Source of the DNA: a bacterium
GTDB lineage: Bacteria > Electryoneota > RPQS01
Assembly (NCBI GenBank): GCA_016702305.1
Contig: JADJEH010000017.1
Location: forward strand, 706,646-770,645
Direction of reading: 5' to 3'
Length of the DNA: 64,000 nucleotides
Below, in pieces: positions 1-7,857 of this stretch; positions within the stretch are counted from its first letter, which is position 1, and every line of letters starts with the position of its first letter. The translations under genes and the position numbers were made by a program. The notes beneath the pieces were generated by a model that ran no database searches, was not told where the DNA came from, and was given only the letters and a program-made list of their open reading frames with translations.

Positions 1-1
1 G

Positions 2-487
2 CAGCGTGGCGCGCAGTACATTCGCGCGAAGCAAATGGCGAACGGCTCCTTTGCCGCGTCCAGTTTGAAATCAAGAATTGGCTCGACGATGCTGGCGGCC
101 GAAGCGTTGGACGCGTTCGGCGGACAACGGGCGTTGGTGGAACGAGCACTCGATTGGATTGCCGCGCAACAGCACGCGCTGGGCGGATTCGGAGAAACGG
201 AAGGCCTGACGTCATGGCATACGGCTCTGGCGATTCGCGGCATGAGTTTGCGGCCCGCGCGCTATGCTGAACCGCTGGCGACGGCGCGCGCCCATCTGCT
301 GCTGCGGCAGGATGATCAGTTGAAGATTTGGGTTGATCCCGCCCCGACGCTCTTTCTTCCCGGCGGAACCGCACGGCAAGACGTGCATGAACTGAGCACG
401 CTGGCGGCGCTCGAAGCCATGAACATCGGCAGCCGCGTGCGCGCGTCGCGCAATCGCATGCAGCGCGCCAAACTTTCGCGCGGTTGA
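2..487 (+). CDS. Terpenoid cyclase/prenyltransferase-like alpha-toroid protein, C-terminal part (5' end outside window)
   Basis: The frame is already open at base 2, so the gene starts upstream of the window and the ATG at 35 is only internal. The visible ~160 residues are Ala-rich helices with repeats of the QQ..GGFG type and a conserved 'TSWHTALAIRG' stretch. These are typical of squalene-cyclase/prenyltransferase alpha-alpha barrel repeats. No DxDD catalytic motif is visible in this fragment, so an enzymatic role cannot be assigned and a hopanoid or isoprenoid link is only a family inference. The stop at 485-487 lies just before tyrS, so the two genes are probably co-transcribed. Confidence 0.6.
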   Translation, partial: QRGAQYIRAKQMANGSFAASSLKSRIGSTMLAAEALDAFGGQRALVERALDWIAAQQHALGGFGETEGLTSWHTALAIRGMSLRPARYAEPLATARAHLLLRQDDQLKIWVDPAPTLFLPGGTARQDVHELSTLAALEAMNIGSRVRASRNRMQRAKLSRG

Positions 488-501
488 ACGGGCACACGGC
501 G

Positions 502-1767
502 ATGACGCTATACGAAGACTTTCAATGGCGCGGGTTAATCTTTGACGCCACCGGTGAAACGGCCGATGCGCTGAAGTCGCCGCTGACGGTTTACTCGGGA
601 TTCGATCCGACGGCCAAGTCGCTGCACGTGGGGAGTCTGGTACCGCTTCTGCAACTGCGCCGCTGTCAGGAATTCGGGCATGCGCCGATTGCGTTGGCGG
701 GCGGCGGCACGGGGATGATCGGTGATCCGTCGGGCAAATCGGCCGAGCGCAATTTGCAGACGACGGACCAGATCGCCGAGAACATGGCCGGGATGGAGAA
801 ACAGCTTCGGCACTTTCTTGACTTTGAGGCCAAAGGGAATCCGGCCCGGCTGATTGACAACGGCACATGGTTGAACACGGTGACAATGGTCGAGTTTCTG
901 CGCGAGATCGGCAAGAACTTCTCCGTCAACGTGATGATGCAAAAGGAGTCGGTGCGGCGCAGGCTCGAAAGTGAAGACGGTATTTCGTACACCGAATTCA
1001 CGTACAGTCTGATGCAGGCGTACGACTACCTGGAGCTTTACGACCGCTTCGGCTGTACGCTGCAAATCGGCGGCAGTGATCAATGGGGCAATATCACCGC
1101 GGGCACGGACCTGATACGCCGCAAACGGCAGGGCAAGGCGCACGCGATGGTCTTTCCGCTGCTCACGACGGCGAGCGGACAGAAGTTTGGCAAGACCGAA
1201 GCGGGGAACATCTGGCTTGATGCGGAGTTGACTTCGCCGTATCAATTCTACCAATATTGGTACAACAGCGACGACCGTGACGTCGAGCGCTATTTGAAAA
1301 CGTTCACGTTCCTGTCGCGTGACCGCATCGAAGAGCTGCTCGCCGCGAAGGCCGCAGCGCCGGAGAAACGCGAAGCGCAGACGGAATTGGCGCGCGAAGT
1401 CACGCGGCTGGTGCATGGAGATGCCGGCGTGTTGAGCGCGGAGCGCGCGGCGAAGGTACTGTTTGGTGGTGAATTGGACGGACTGTCCGCAAACGACGTG
1501 CTGGGCATCTTCGCCGATGTGCCGTCGCATGCACTGGCGAAAAGTGAAGTGTCTGCGGGCAAGAACGTCGTGGATTTGCTGGTCGAGGCGGGGTTGTTCA
1601 AATCCAAAGGCGAAGCGCGGCGCATGATCGAAGCGGGCGGCGTGTATATCAACAACGTGCGTATTGCTGATGCGGCGCAAATCGTGAATACCAATCAAGC
1701 GATTGATGGCGAGTTGCTGGTGCTGCGCAAGGGGAAGAAGGACTATTGTGTGGTGAGGGTGGGGTAG
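502..1767 (+). CDS. tyrS: Tyrosyl-tRNA synthetase
   Basis: This is a class I aminoacyl-tRNA synthetase that charges tRNA-Tyr in the cytoplasm. From the ATG at 502 it is 421 residues, the normal TyrS length. The HIGH-type motif is HVGS near residues 42-45 and the KMSKS-type motif is KFGKT near 228-232. The substrate-binding stretch 'GGSDQWGNITAG' is the TyrS signature. The last ~70 residues form an S4 RNA-binding domain ('LLVEAGLFKSKGEARRMIEA'). A TTG at 484 extends the frame six codons and overlaps the previous stop, but 502 gives the family-typical N-terminus. It sits 14 bases after the cyclase-like gene. Confidence 0.96.
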   Translation: MTLYEDFQWRGLIFDATGETADALKSPLTVYSGFDPTAKSLHVGSLVPLLQLRRCQEFGHAPIALAGGGTGMIGDPSGKSAERNLQTTDQIAENMAGMEKQLRHFLDFEAKGNPARLIDNGTWLNTVTMVEFLREIGKNFSVNVMMQKESVRRRLESEDGISYTEFTYSLMQAYDYLELYDRFGCTLQIGGSDQWGNITAGTDLIRRKRQGKAHAMVFPLLTTASGQKFGKTEAGNIWLDAELTSPYQFYQYWYNSDDRDVERYLKTFTFLSRDRIEELLAAKAAAPEKREAQTELAREVTRLVHGDAGVLSAERAAKVLFGGELDGLSANDVLGIFADVPSHALAKSEVSAGKNVVDLLVEAGLFKSKGEARRMIEAGGVYINNVRIADAAQIVNTNQAIDGELLVLRKGKKDYCVVRVG

Positions 1768-1844
1768 GCAGACCTTCGGGGCACCTGCGGCGGGTGCCGC
1801 CGCGTGATGGATTTCGCTGTGTGCCGGTTTAAGCAGGAGGGGAC

Positions 1845-2651
1845 ATGAGGGTTTGGATGTGGTTCTGCGCGTTGCTCGTGGCGAGTGCGGCGCAGGCGTA
1901 TGACATTGAAGAGTTTTTGCGTGATGCGCGCGCACATCATGAGCGGCATCTGACCGAAATGGGCGGACTGACGCTGGACTTGACCGGTCTGATCACACAG
2001 CCGGGGCATGACGCGGTGGAAGTCGCGGCGACCTACACCATGCGCGGTGCACAGTGGCGGGCCGATGCGACGGTGCGCAATCCCGGGCAAACGGAAGGCT
2101 TTCCGTTCGTCGTGCTGTACGACGGACAGCAGACGTGGGCACAGCTGCTCGGCATGAAGCTCAAAGTACCGCGCAGTGACGTGGACGATCGCGTTCGCGG
2201 CTATCTCTACTGGGAAGCTCCGGCGGCGGGTTCCGTCGTTGCGGGTGAAGAGACCATCGGCGGTCACGCCTGTTGGCGAATCGAAACGCCGCTCCGCGAA
2301 TCGGACGGATCGGCGGTGACGATGAAGAGCTGGTACGACAAACAGCATTACGTGCTCGTGCAGTCGGAAAGCAGTTACGACAAGAAGCCCGTGCGCATGG
2401 AGTTTTCGGATTTTCGCGCTGTGCGCGGGGACTATGTGATTCCGCACGCGATGCGGGCCGTGCAGAACGACGTGCAGCTCGTGCAGGCGCAGATTGTCGC
2501 GGCGCGGACCGGCGAGATTGACGGCGAACGCTTCAGCGCGGCGAGTCTTGACGGGGCGGACTTTCCCGACATGAACGAACTGATGCGCACATTCAAGATT
2601 TTCGGGAAAGCCTTCGGTAACGAGGTCTCGAAGCTCTTGCAAAGCGAATAG
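1845..2651 (+). CDS. LolA-like periplasmic lipoprotein-carrier-fold protein
   Basis: This 268-residue protein has a clear Sec signal peptide: MRVWMW, a hydrophobic core, and AQA near residue 18. The mature part is rich in beta-strands ('TYTMRGAQWRADATVRNP', 'MKSWYDKQHYVLVQSES', 'MEFSDFRAVRGDYVIPHAMRAV'). This resembles outer-membrane lipoprotein-sorting (LolA/LolB-like, DUF4412-like) proteins that bind acyl chains in the periplasm. Substrate is unknown. AGGAGGGG sits just before the ATG, so the start is well supported. It follows tyrS by 77 bases and is followed by the tRNA-Ser promoter. Confidence 0.6.
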   Translation: MRVWMWFCALLVASAAQAYDIEEFLRDARAHHERHLTEMGGLTLDLTGLITQPGHDAVEVAATYTMRGAQWRADATVRNPGQTEGFPFVVLYDGQQTWAQLLGMKLKVPRSDVDDRVRGYLYWEAPAAGSVVAGEETIGGHACWRIETPLRESDGSAVTMKSWYDKQHYVLVQSESSYDKKPVRMEFSDFRAVRGDYVIPHAMRAVQNDVQLVQAQIVAARTGEIDGERFSAASLDGADFPDMNELMRTFKIFGKAFGNEVSKLLQSE

Positions 2652-2683
2652 CCGCGGGGCAGGACTATTCGGGGACGGGGTAC

Positions 2684-2712
2684 TTGATTCTCGGGGGAAA
2701 TGTGGCTATGTT
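2684..2712 (+). promoter_or_regulatory. Sigma-70-type promoter of tRNA-Ser(CGA)
   Basis: TTGATT (2684-2689) and TATGTT (2707-2712) are separated by exactly 17 bases and lie about 40 bases upstream of the tRNA. The spacing is ideal and both boxes are close to consensus. Confidence 0.55.
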
Positions 2713-2753
2713 AGGGGGGTCTGTGCGCGCGATCACCGCGACGGACGACCGTT

Positions 2754-2841
2754 GGAGAGATGGCAGAGTGGTCGAATGCGGCGGCCTCGAAAGCCGTTGT
2801 ACCGCTTGTCGGTACCGGGGGTTCGAATCCCTCTCTCTCCG
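2754..2841 (+). tRNA. tRNA-Ser (anticodon CGA)
   Basis: An 88-nt type II tRNA. Acceptor arms GGAGAGA/TCTCTCC pair fully. The anticodon loop is CTCGAAA (anticodon CGA, reads UCG). It has a long variable arm and a GGTTCGAATCC T-arm. CCA is not encoded. A promoter precedes it and a strong hairpin follows. Confidence 0.95.
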
Positions 2842-2845
2842 CTTA

Positions 2846-2883
2846 GACTCTGCCCCGGTCACCATCGTGGCCGGGGCAGAGTC
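2846..2883 (+). terminator. Strong hairpin after tRNA-Ser(CGA)
   Basis: GACTCTGCCCCGG (2846-2858) pairs perfectly with 2871-2883. Inner CAC/GTG pairs extend the stem to about 17 bp with a CATC loop. No T-run follows, so it may be a factor-dependent terminator or a processing signal for the tRNA 3' end. Confidence 0.5.
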
Positions 2884-2914
2884 GCCATTAAGGAGCACAC
2901 ATCAGGAGATCGTG

Positions 2915-3109
2915 ATGCGCGGCGTTCACAATTACTGGCTGCACTTCGCGCTGACGGCAGCCGCCGCGGCGTACGCATATTCGTTGGATGCGCGAGACGG
3001 CACGATCGCCTGGCCGCTCCTGCTGGCCGGAACGATCATCGCCGGCGCGGGATTCGTCGGCGGGGGTATGCTGATCCAAAGGGTATCTTCACGCCATGAC
3101 CACTGCTGA
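2915..3109 (+). CDS. Small two-helix membrane protein
   Basis: A 64-residue protein with two hydrophobic segments: about residues 8-22 (Ala-rich) and 33-53 ('WPLLLAGTIIAGAGFVGGGM'), followed by a basic/His tail. AGGAG at 2904-2908 sets the ATG at 2915. The open frame continues further upstream through the tRNA gene, but that longer version is not credible. The 3' end overlaps the start of the DinB-like gene by 14 bases, which suggests translational coupling. No family is recognised. Confidence 0.55.
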   Translation: MRGVHNYWLHFALTAAAAAYAYSLDARDGTIAWPLLLAGTIIAGAGFVGGGMLIQRVSSRHDHC

Positions 3110-3572
3110 CCTGCAAGCGCAATTAGGTTTCACGCATTTTTGCGTGATCACGAATCTCGAAGGCGTCAGCGAAGCGCAGGCGCTGCAAGAACCAAAGCCG
3201 TCGGGCAATCCCGTCAACTACGTGCTGGGGCACATTGTCGCCTATCGCTCGCACATCGCGAAGATTCTTGACGTCGCGTTCCCGTGGAAGGACGCGCAGA
3301 TCGCGATCTACGATGAGTCGTGGAGCAAGATTGACAAGACGAAGCTGTTCACGCTTGAGAAGCTCAAGTCCGACGAAGAGCATACGCACGCGATTCTGAA
3401 AGCGGGCATCGAGAATTTCGATATTGACTGGGACGATCTGTGGCCGCAGCGCAAGGACGGGAGCATGCAGTCGTACGGCCGACGCGTGCAGTTCTTCTTG
3501 CAGCATGAGGCCTACCACGCCGGACAGTTGGGCATGCTGAGACGAGCGCTCGGGTTACCGGGCAAAATATAG
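3096..3572 (+). CDS. DinB-superfamily protein
   Basis: A 158-residue four-helix-bundle protein of the DinB/DUF664 type. The three His that normally bind a metal are visible: H46 in 'VLGHIVAYR', and H137 and H141 in 'LQHEAYHAGQ'. Family members include thiol-dependent S-transferases and stress-induced proteins, but the substrate cannot be read from sequence. The start overlaps the preceding small membrane gene. It is followed 29 bases later by the VOC gene, forming a likely operon of small metal-dependent enzymes. Confidence 0.8.
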   Translation: MTTADLQAQLGFTHFCVITNLEGVSEAQALQEPKPSGNPVNYVLGHIVAYRSHIAKILDVAFPWKDAQIAIYDESWSKIDKTKLFTLEKLKSDEEHTHAILKAGIENFDIDWDDLWPQRKDGSMQSYGRRVQFFLQHEAYHAGQLGMLRRALGLPGKI

Positions 3573-3601
3573 CGGCGCAATTCTCATAAGGGGAGAACAG
3601 T

Positions 3602-3958
3602 ATGGCGCGACCGATTCACTTTGAGCTGCAATCACAAGATGTAGCCAGGGCGCAGAAGTTCTATGGAGATCTATTCGGTTGGAAATTTCAGCAATTTGGG
3701 GGGCACGAGTACTGGCTGGCAATGACCGGCGTGGGGCCGGGGATTGACGGCGGATTGATGCCGTCGAACGGACTGAAGAACTGGGTGTGCACGATGGACG
3801 TTGAAAATCTTGACGTGCATCTTGACAAAGTTGTGGCCGCGGGCGGAACGATTGTTGTGCCCAAGATGCCGATTCCCGGCGTGGGCTGGCTGGCGTACGG
3901 CACCGATCCTGACGGCAATATATTCGGGATGATGCAAAGCGACAGCACTGCGGCCTAA
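3602..3958 (+). CDS. VOC-family (glyoxalase/bleomycin-resistance fold) protein
   Basis: 118 residues with one complete VOC module. It opens with 'HFELQSQDVARAQKFYGDLFGW', has the central 'LDKVVAAGGTIVVPKMPIPGVGW' and ends with 'DPDGNIFGMMQ', all hallmarks of the fold. Such proteins usually dimerise and bind a metal at His/Glu; H6 and the late 'DGNIFG' segment are the likely region. Substrate unknown. AAGGGGAGA precedes the ATG with good spacing. It ends two bases before the next ATG, so coupling with the AlkD fusion is likely. Confidence 0.85.
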   Translation: MARPIHFELQSQDVARAQKFYGDLFGWKFQQFGGHEYWLAMTGVGPGIDGGLMPSNGLKNWVCTMDVENLDVHLDKVVAAGGTIVVPKMPIPGVGWLAYGTDPDGNIFGMMQSDSTAA

Positions 3959-3960
3959 CA

Positions 3961-5106
3961 ATGGCGACAAGCAGTATCAAGCTGCGCGGCAACGACAAAT
4001 CGCTTGCGGGCTATCTCAAGTCGCTGCCGAAAAAGCAACGCGATATTGCCGAAGCACTGGACGCGCTCATCGTCAAAACGCTGCCGAAGGCGAAAGTGAC
4101 GATCAAGTGGGGCTACCCGTGGTACGCGGTGGATGACGCAGACGTCGCATACCTGATGGGCGTCGCCAAACGGATCAACTTGGGGTTCCCGCGCGGCGCC
4201 GAACTTGAGAGCGAGTTGCTTGAAGGCGCGGGCAAAGGCATGCGGCATATCAAGGTCGCAAGTGTTGATGAAATTAAGCCGCGGCCCTTCAGCGCGTTGC
4301 TGAAAGCCGCGGCAAAATTGCCGCCAAGTGAACGCTCGGCGCCCGCAAAGAGGGCCGCGAAGACGACAGTCGCGAAAGCTACGGCGAAAACCCCGAGTAA
4401 ACCGAGCGCCGCCAACAAAGCTGCGCAGACATGGACGCTCGCAACGCTGATGGCCGAAATGGAAAGGCTGGGGACCGCGCAGGCTGTGAAGATTTACAAG
4501 CGGCACGGCATGGTTGAACCACTCTTCGGTGTGAGCTTTGCCAATTTGTACGCACTGCAGAAGCAGATCAAAGTTGATCACGCGCTCGCGGAGCAGTTGT
4601 GGGAAACGGGCAATGGCGACGCGCAGCATCTGGCGACGCTGGTGGCGGATCCCGCGCAGTTCACGTCGGCACAGATTGATCGCTGGTCCAAAGGCTTGAA
4701 GTGCTACAGTTTTTGCGATCTGTTCGGCAATCTGATTGGCAAGACCGGCTTTGCACAGGCCAAAGCGGAGAGCTGGATCAAGTCGAAAGACGAATGGATT
4801 GGCCGTACAGGTTGGTCGCTGGTCGGCCGACTGGCGCTAAATGCGGAGTGCAAACTGCCCGATGCGTATTTTGAAGATAAGCTGAAGCAGCTAGAGAAAG
4901 AGATTCACCGAGCTCCGAATTTCACGCGGCATGCGATGAACATGACGCTCATCTCAATCGGCGCTCGCAACGAGAAATTGCGCAAGTTGGCGATCGCCGC
5001 GGCGGGCCGGATCGGCAAGGTGCACGTTGAACATGGTGAAACCAGCTGCAAGACGCCGCCCGCAGTTCCCTATATCGAGAAGATGTGGGCGCGCAAGAAA
5101 AAATAG
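3961..5106 (+). CDS. DUF1801 - AlkD-like DNA alkylation-repeat fusion protein
   Basis: 381 residues in two parts. Residues ~1-120 look like a DUF1801/YdhG domain ('IKWGYPWYAV', 'LMGVAKRINLGFPRGAEL'). Residues ~121-158 are an Ala/Lys/Ser-rich linker. Residues ~159-381 look like an AlkD-type HEAT-repeat DNA glycosylase ('FGVSFANLYALQKQIKVDHALAEQLWETGNGDAQHLATL'). AlkD enzymes excise alkylated purines. The catalytic Asp/Trp set cannot be confirmed by eye. The basic linker could aid DNA binding. It begins two bases after the VOC stop and overlaps the next gene. Confidence 0.75.
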   Translation: MATSSIKLRGNDKSLAGYLKSLPKKQRDIAEALDALIVKTLPKAKVTIKWGYPWYAVDDADVAYLMGVAKRINLGFPRGAELESELLEGAGKGMRHIKVASVDEIKPRPFSALLKAAAKLPPSERSAPAKRAAKTTVAKATAKTPSKPSAANKAAQTWTLATLMAEMERLGTAQAVKIYKRHGMVEPLFGVSFANLYALQKQIKVDHALAEQLWETGNGDAQHLATLVADPAQFTSAQIDRWSKGLKCYSFCDLFGNLIGKTGFAQAKAESWIKSKDEWIGRTGWSLVGRLALNAECKLPDAYFEDKLKQLEKEIHRAPNFTRHAMNMTLISIGARNEKLRKLAIAAAGRIGKVHVEHGETSCKTPPAVPYIEKMWARKKK

Positions 5107-5501
5107 TGTACTGCGCCGTTTCACCGGGCATCTTGCCGGAAGATGGAGCCCTTGAACGGACGCGGGTGTGGCGAATTGCGGGTGCGGTGCTCGGGGCGCT
5201 GCTGCTCTCGCTGGGTAGTCGCTATCGTGGGCCGGGCGAGATTCTTGTTCACAGTTACGGTTCAAATATCGCGTTCTCGTTTGCTGCGTATTTCTTGGTG
5301 ATGCTATCTCGAGTCCGCGCATTGGAACGAATAGGGATCGCTGCCACGGTGGTGGCGGTCGGCGTCTCGCTAACGGAGATCGCGCAGAAATTGAAATATC
5401 TCGACGGTGTTTTTGATTCGTGGGATTTGGCGGCGAACTTCGTCGGGATTGGGCTGGCGATTGTCGTTGATAGTTTGTTTGCGGGCAAGCGCATGAACTG
5501 A
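5106..5501 (+). CDS. VanZ-like membrane protein
   Basis: About 131 residues with three to four hydrophobic helices and the VanZ-type signature E..QK...YLDGVFDSWDLAANFVGIG, in which Glu, Asp and Asn line the membrane face. The function of VanZ-like proteins is mostly unknown; VanZ itself confers low-level teicoplanin resistance. The GTG at 5106 overlaps the preceding TAG stop (TAGTG), a common coupling arrangement. A GTG at 5085 or a downstream TTG are alternatives. It ends 23 bases before tRNA-Ser(GGA). Confidence 0.55.
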   Translation: MYCAVSPGILPEDGALERTRVWRIAGAVLGALLLSLGSRYRGPGEILVHSYGSNIAFSFAAYFLVMLSRVRALERIGIAATVVAVGVSLTEIAQKLKYLDGVFDSWDLAANFVGIGLAIVVDSLFAGKRMN

Positions 5502-5524
5502 TCGTGCAGCGTCCGCTTTCGTTT

Positions 5525-5611
5525 GGAGAGGTGGCCGAGTGGTTGAAGGCACACGCTTGGAAGGCGTGCATACGGGAAACCGTATCGGGGGTTCGAATCC
5601 CCCTCTCTCCG
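5525..5611 (+). tRNA. tRNA-Ser (anticodon GGA), intact, integration target
   Basis: An 87-nt type II tRNA. Acceptor GGAGAGG/TCTCTCC pairs with one G-T. Anticodon arm CACGC-TTGGAAG-GCGTG gives anticodon GGA. It has a long variable arm (TACGGGAAACCGTA) and a T-arm GGTTCGAATCC. Its 3' 56 bases are repeated exactly at 34910-34965, so it is the attachment site for the elements to its right. Confidence 0.96.
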
Positions 5612-5613
5612 CA
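5556..5613 (+). repeat. attL core (tRNA-Ser 3' end)
   Basis: 58 bp from CTTGGAAGG to CTCCGCA, identical to 34910-34967. The flanking bases differ on both sides (CG/CC before, GAT/AGA after), which fixes the repeat limits. It reconstitutes a complete tRNA 3' end, as is typical of tyrosine-integrase attachment sites. Confidence 0.9.
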
Positions 5614-5621
5614 GATGACTT

Positions 5622-5658
5622 AGCCCTTGACATGTGAATGTCAGGGGCTTTGTCTTTT
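5622..5658 (+). terminator. Terminator after tRNA-Ser(GGA)
   Basis: AGCCCTTGACAT and ATGTCAGGGGCT form a 12-bp stem (one G-T) with a GTGA loop, followed by TTGTCTTTT. An analogous but different hairpin follows the attR copy. Confidence 0.8.
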
Positions 5659-5756
5659 GGATGTCTCCGGATGTAAGGTGAGATGTTTCAAGCATTAGAG
5701 ATCGACAACAAAGCGCTGCCAAACATACTTGTGATCCAGAATCTCCGCTGTAAGTG

Positions 5757-5788
5757 ATAAAGAAAAGAGCCCCGATGTTGGGGCTCTT
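5757..5788 (-). terminator. Terminator of integrase 1
   Basis: AAGAGCCCC (5765-5773) pairs with GGGGCTCTT (5780-5788). On the minus strand it is followed by TTTTCTTT. It lies 69 bases past the integrase stop. Confidence 0.75.
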
Positions 5789-5856
5789 GTGACTTTGTGA
5801 AAACGGCTTGACGGACGGCGCTCCGTCACGGAGTCGTTTTTTCGTACTCAAAATTG

Positions 5857-6939
5857 TCAAAATGGGAGCTTGTCCATGGCTTCCCGCTTACGTCCGGTGG
5901 GTATGTGGGCATACACTGTTTCGGTTGTCCGGACGGATGTATGGCCCAGAATTCTTGAAACCGTGAACATGTCGATCCCGGCCTTAAGGAAGTACACCGT
6001 AGCTGTGTGGCGCAACGAGTGAACGGTGATTTTCCGGCCAAAGTCACACAGGTTGACATACTTCTTGAAGATCACAGTAATCGAGTTGGCCGTCCACTTC
6101 GGGAACAGTCGTCCGGACTTCTTGGGTCCCTGCTCCTGAAGAAGGTCATAGAGCTTGTCACCGATCTCCAAAACGCGATTGCGCTTGGTCTTCGTGTTGC
6201 TTGCCCGAAGAATGATCGTCCGCATCTCCAGGTCAATGTCACGCCAATCGATCAGGGCAACTTCCGTTCTCCGACACCCGGTCAGCAGAAAGAAGCGAAT
6301 CAACCTGCGGAACTCGTCGTTGGCAATCATGGACAACAGCTGCGCTACTTCCTCTTCGTTCAAGTAAACCGCATAGTCTGGTTCCGGTATTCGCACCGGC
6401 TTTACTCCCCGGAAGGGGTTCTTCACCAACCATTCGAGCTTCACGGCAAATTCGAACCCGGCCTTCACAGCACGGTGGTACATGTTCGTGGTTGTTGGGT
6501 TCAACCGCTTCAACAACCACATCTTGTATCCTTCCGCGATCTGAAAGTTCACATCTTCCAGCGGAATGTCATCGGCATACTCCCGAAACTTCCAGAATCC
6601 CTGCTGAATGATCTCGCATGTATTCTCAGTCTTGTTCGCGCGGCTGAAGGCCATGTACTCACGCTCAAGGTCAGGAATCCGAAGTTTTGAAAACTCATTC
6701 AGCTTCGCCTTGTGCTCGCGGGCTTCGACGACGTTCTTCGCCTTAACATCAATCGGTTTGTCCGGGGTTTGACCGGGCTCAACATCAAGCAGCTTTGCGC
6801 AGAACTCATGGTAGAGCCGTTGGGCCGTCATTGCCGATCCGTCTGCCGAGCGAATACGTCTTGGCCTGCCGTCAAGCCGGTAATCGATGACCCAGACGTA
6901 GTTCCCCGACTTGTATTTCTTTTGTCGTAAGCTTGCCAT
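5857..6939 (-). CDS. Tyrosine recombinase/integrase of element 1
   Basis: A 360-residue phage-type integrase that would insert and excise the element at tRNA-Ser(GGA). The N-terminal arm-binding part ('YVWVIDYRLDGRPRRIRSADG') precedes a SAM-like core-binding region. The catalytic set is visible: Arg in 'LTGCRRTEV', Lys in 'NTKTKRN', H-x-x-R in 'VHSLRHTA', His in 'ILGHTS' and Tyr in 'TETVYAH'. It is transcribed toward attL and its 3' end lies 243 bases from the attL core, the usual position. It differs strongly from the second integrase at 35066, so the two elements did not arise by simple duplication. Confidence 0.93.
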   Translation of the reverse strand: MASLRQKKYKSGNYVWVIDYRLDGRPRRIRSADGSAMTAQRLYHEFCAKLLDVEPGQTPDKPIDVKAKNVVEAREHKAKLNEFSKLRIPDLEREYMAFSRANKTENTCEIIQQGFWKFREYADDIPLEDVNFQIAEGYKMWLLKRLNPTTTNMYHRAVKAGFEFAVKLEWLVKNPFRGVKPVRIPEPDYAVYLNEEEVAQLLSMIANDEFRRLIRFFLLTGCRRTEVALIDWRDIDLEMRTIILRASNTKTKRNRVLEIGDKLYDLLQEQGPKKSGRLFPKWTANSITVIFKKYVNLCDFGRKITVHSLRHTATVYFLKAGIDMFTVSRILGHTSVRTTETVYAHIPTGRKREAMDKLPF

Positions 6940-7151
6940 GGTCGTTCTGTTCCTCCTCGGGATTGTCGGCGTGATGTCACGCGTGATGTTGCGAGGAGCT
7001 TGTTTAGTTGCTTTGTGTGTCCTCGGACTGGGTGATTCTGCTACTGATTCTTATGCCCTAAAGTGTTCCGCTATAGTCGGCAAAGTGGTCAAGATTCACG
7101 ACTCAATACTCCGCTCATACGCGATGTACGCGGCTCACGAATCAGTTACGG

Positions 7152-7529
7152 TTAACCACATATGCTGACCGTGCCGTCGTCACTCCCAAATTCAAAGGCC
7201 TTCAGGTACCTGTGATACATATTGAAGAACCATAGGAGTTCGTCGTCGGCTAATGCCTGAATCGGGTCGGAGTTGAACACTGCTTTACGCAATTCACGCA
7301 TCTCCTGCATAAGGCGTTTGCAGTGTTGCGGACCGAACCCGTCCGTGATACCGTGATTCAAGAGAGGGTATAAAGGAGAGAGGTCACTTAATTGTGGGTC
7401 ATTCATCACTTGGACGAATGTCATGTTGAATACCGATTGGCAAAGGATGTCATAGAACTCACTTGCCTCGCTGTATGACAGCGCAAAGCAGTAACTCCTC
7501 CCGGCCAAGCGAACTGCGATAGCGCCCAT
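7152..7529 (-). CDS. Hypothetical protein
   Basis: 125 residues, no recognised family: acidic and aromatic helices ('EASEFYDILCQSVFNMTF', 'DDELLWFFNMYHRYLKAFEFG'). It overlaps the 3' end of the small ORF 7459-7641 in another frame. There is no good ribosome site before its ATG, so it may be the second half of one frameshifted gene beginning at 7641. It lies in the minus-strand accessory block of element 1. Confidence 0.4.
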   Translation of the reverse strand: MGAIAVRLAGRSYCFALSYSEASEFYDILCQSVFNMTFVQVMNDPQLSDLSPLYPLLNHGITDGFGPQHCKRLMQEMRELRKAVFNSDPIQALADDELLWFFNMYHRYLKAFEFGSDDGTVSICG

Positions 7530-7641
7530 CTGCTAAGCCTTCGGAATAATGTCCTGAATCAGTCGGCCAGAAGGGCACGGTGTCATTAGTTTCGTCAGTT
7601 GTGTACTCTGCTTTGCGCAGAGCAAAAACGTGATAGCCCAT
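7459..7641 (-). CDS. Small hypothetical protein (possible first half of a frameshifted gene)
   Basis: 60 residues beginning MGYHVFALRKAEYTTDETND. GGAG lies eight bases before the ATG at 7641, so this start is better supported than that of the overlapping ORF 7152-7529. A single base shift between about 7470 and 7530 would join both into a ~165-residue protein. A longer upstream version of this frame is not convincing because it lacks a start signal. Confidence 0.35.
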   Translation of the reverse strand: MGYHVFALRKAEYTTDETNDTVPFWPTDSGHYSEGLADGRYRSSLGREELLLCAVIQRGK

Positions 7642-7857
7642 AATTTTTCTCCAGATAGAATTGATGCGTTCTAAAACGATTGTTAACCAGCAGGGCAGTA
7701 TGTCAATGCCGCTTTGCTGGTGGATTCTGACAAAAATCAGCCGAGCCTTCGCATGGTGTAATTCTTCGTCACGGAGCTGGGGCTTACACCTTTGAAGTTG
7801 TGATTGCCCGTGATGATCTCGCCGAAGTGTCAAGTTCGGCTCTGGCCACTGCTCTCC

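Noticed and set aside
535..1935. Long minus-strand open frame opposite tyrS
   Set aside because: Shadow of the GC-rich tyrS gene: Arg/His/Leu-rich composition, no ribosome site and no recognised domain.
2684..2914. Upstream extension of the small membrane protein through the tRNA-Ser gene
   Set aside because: It would translate promoter and tRNA sequence; a good ribosome site and ATG exist at 2915.
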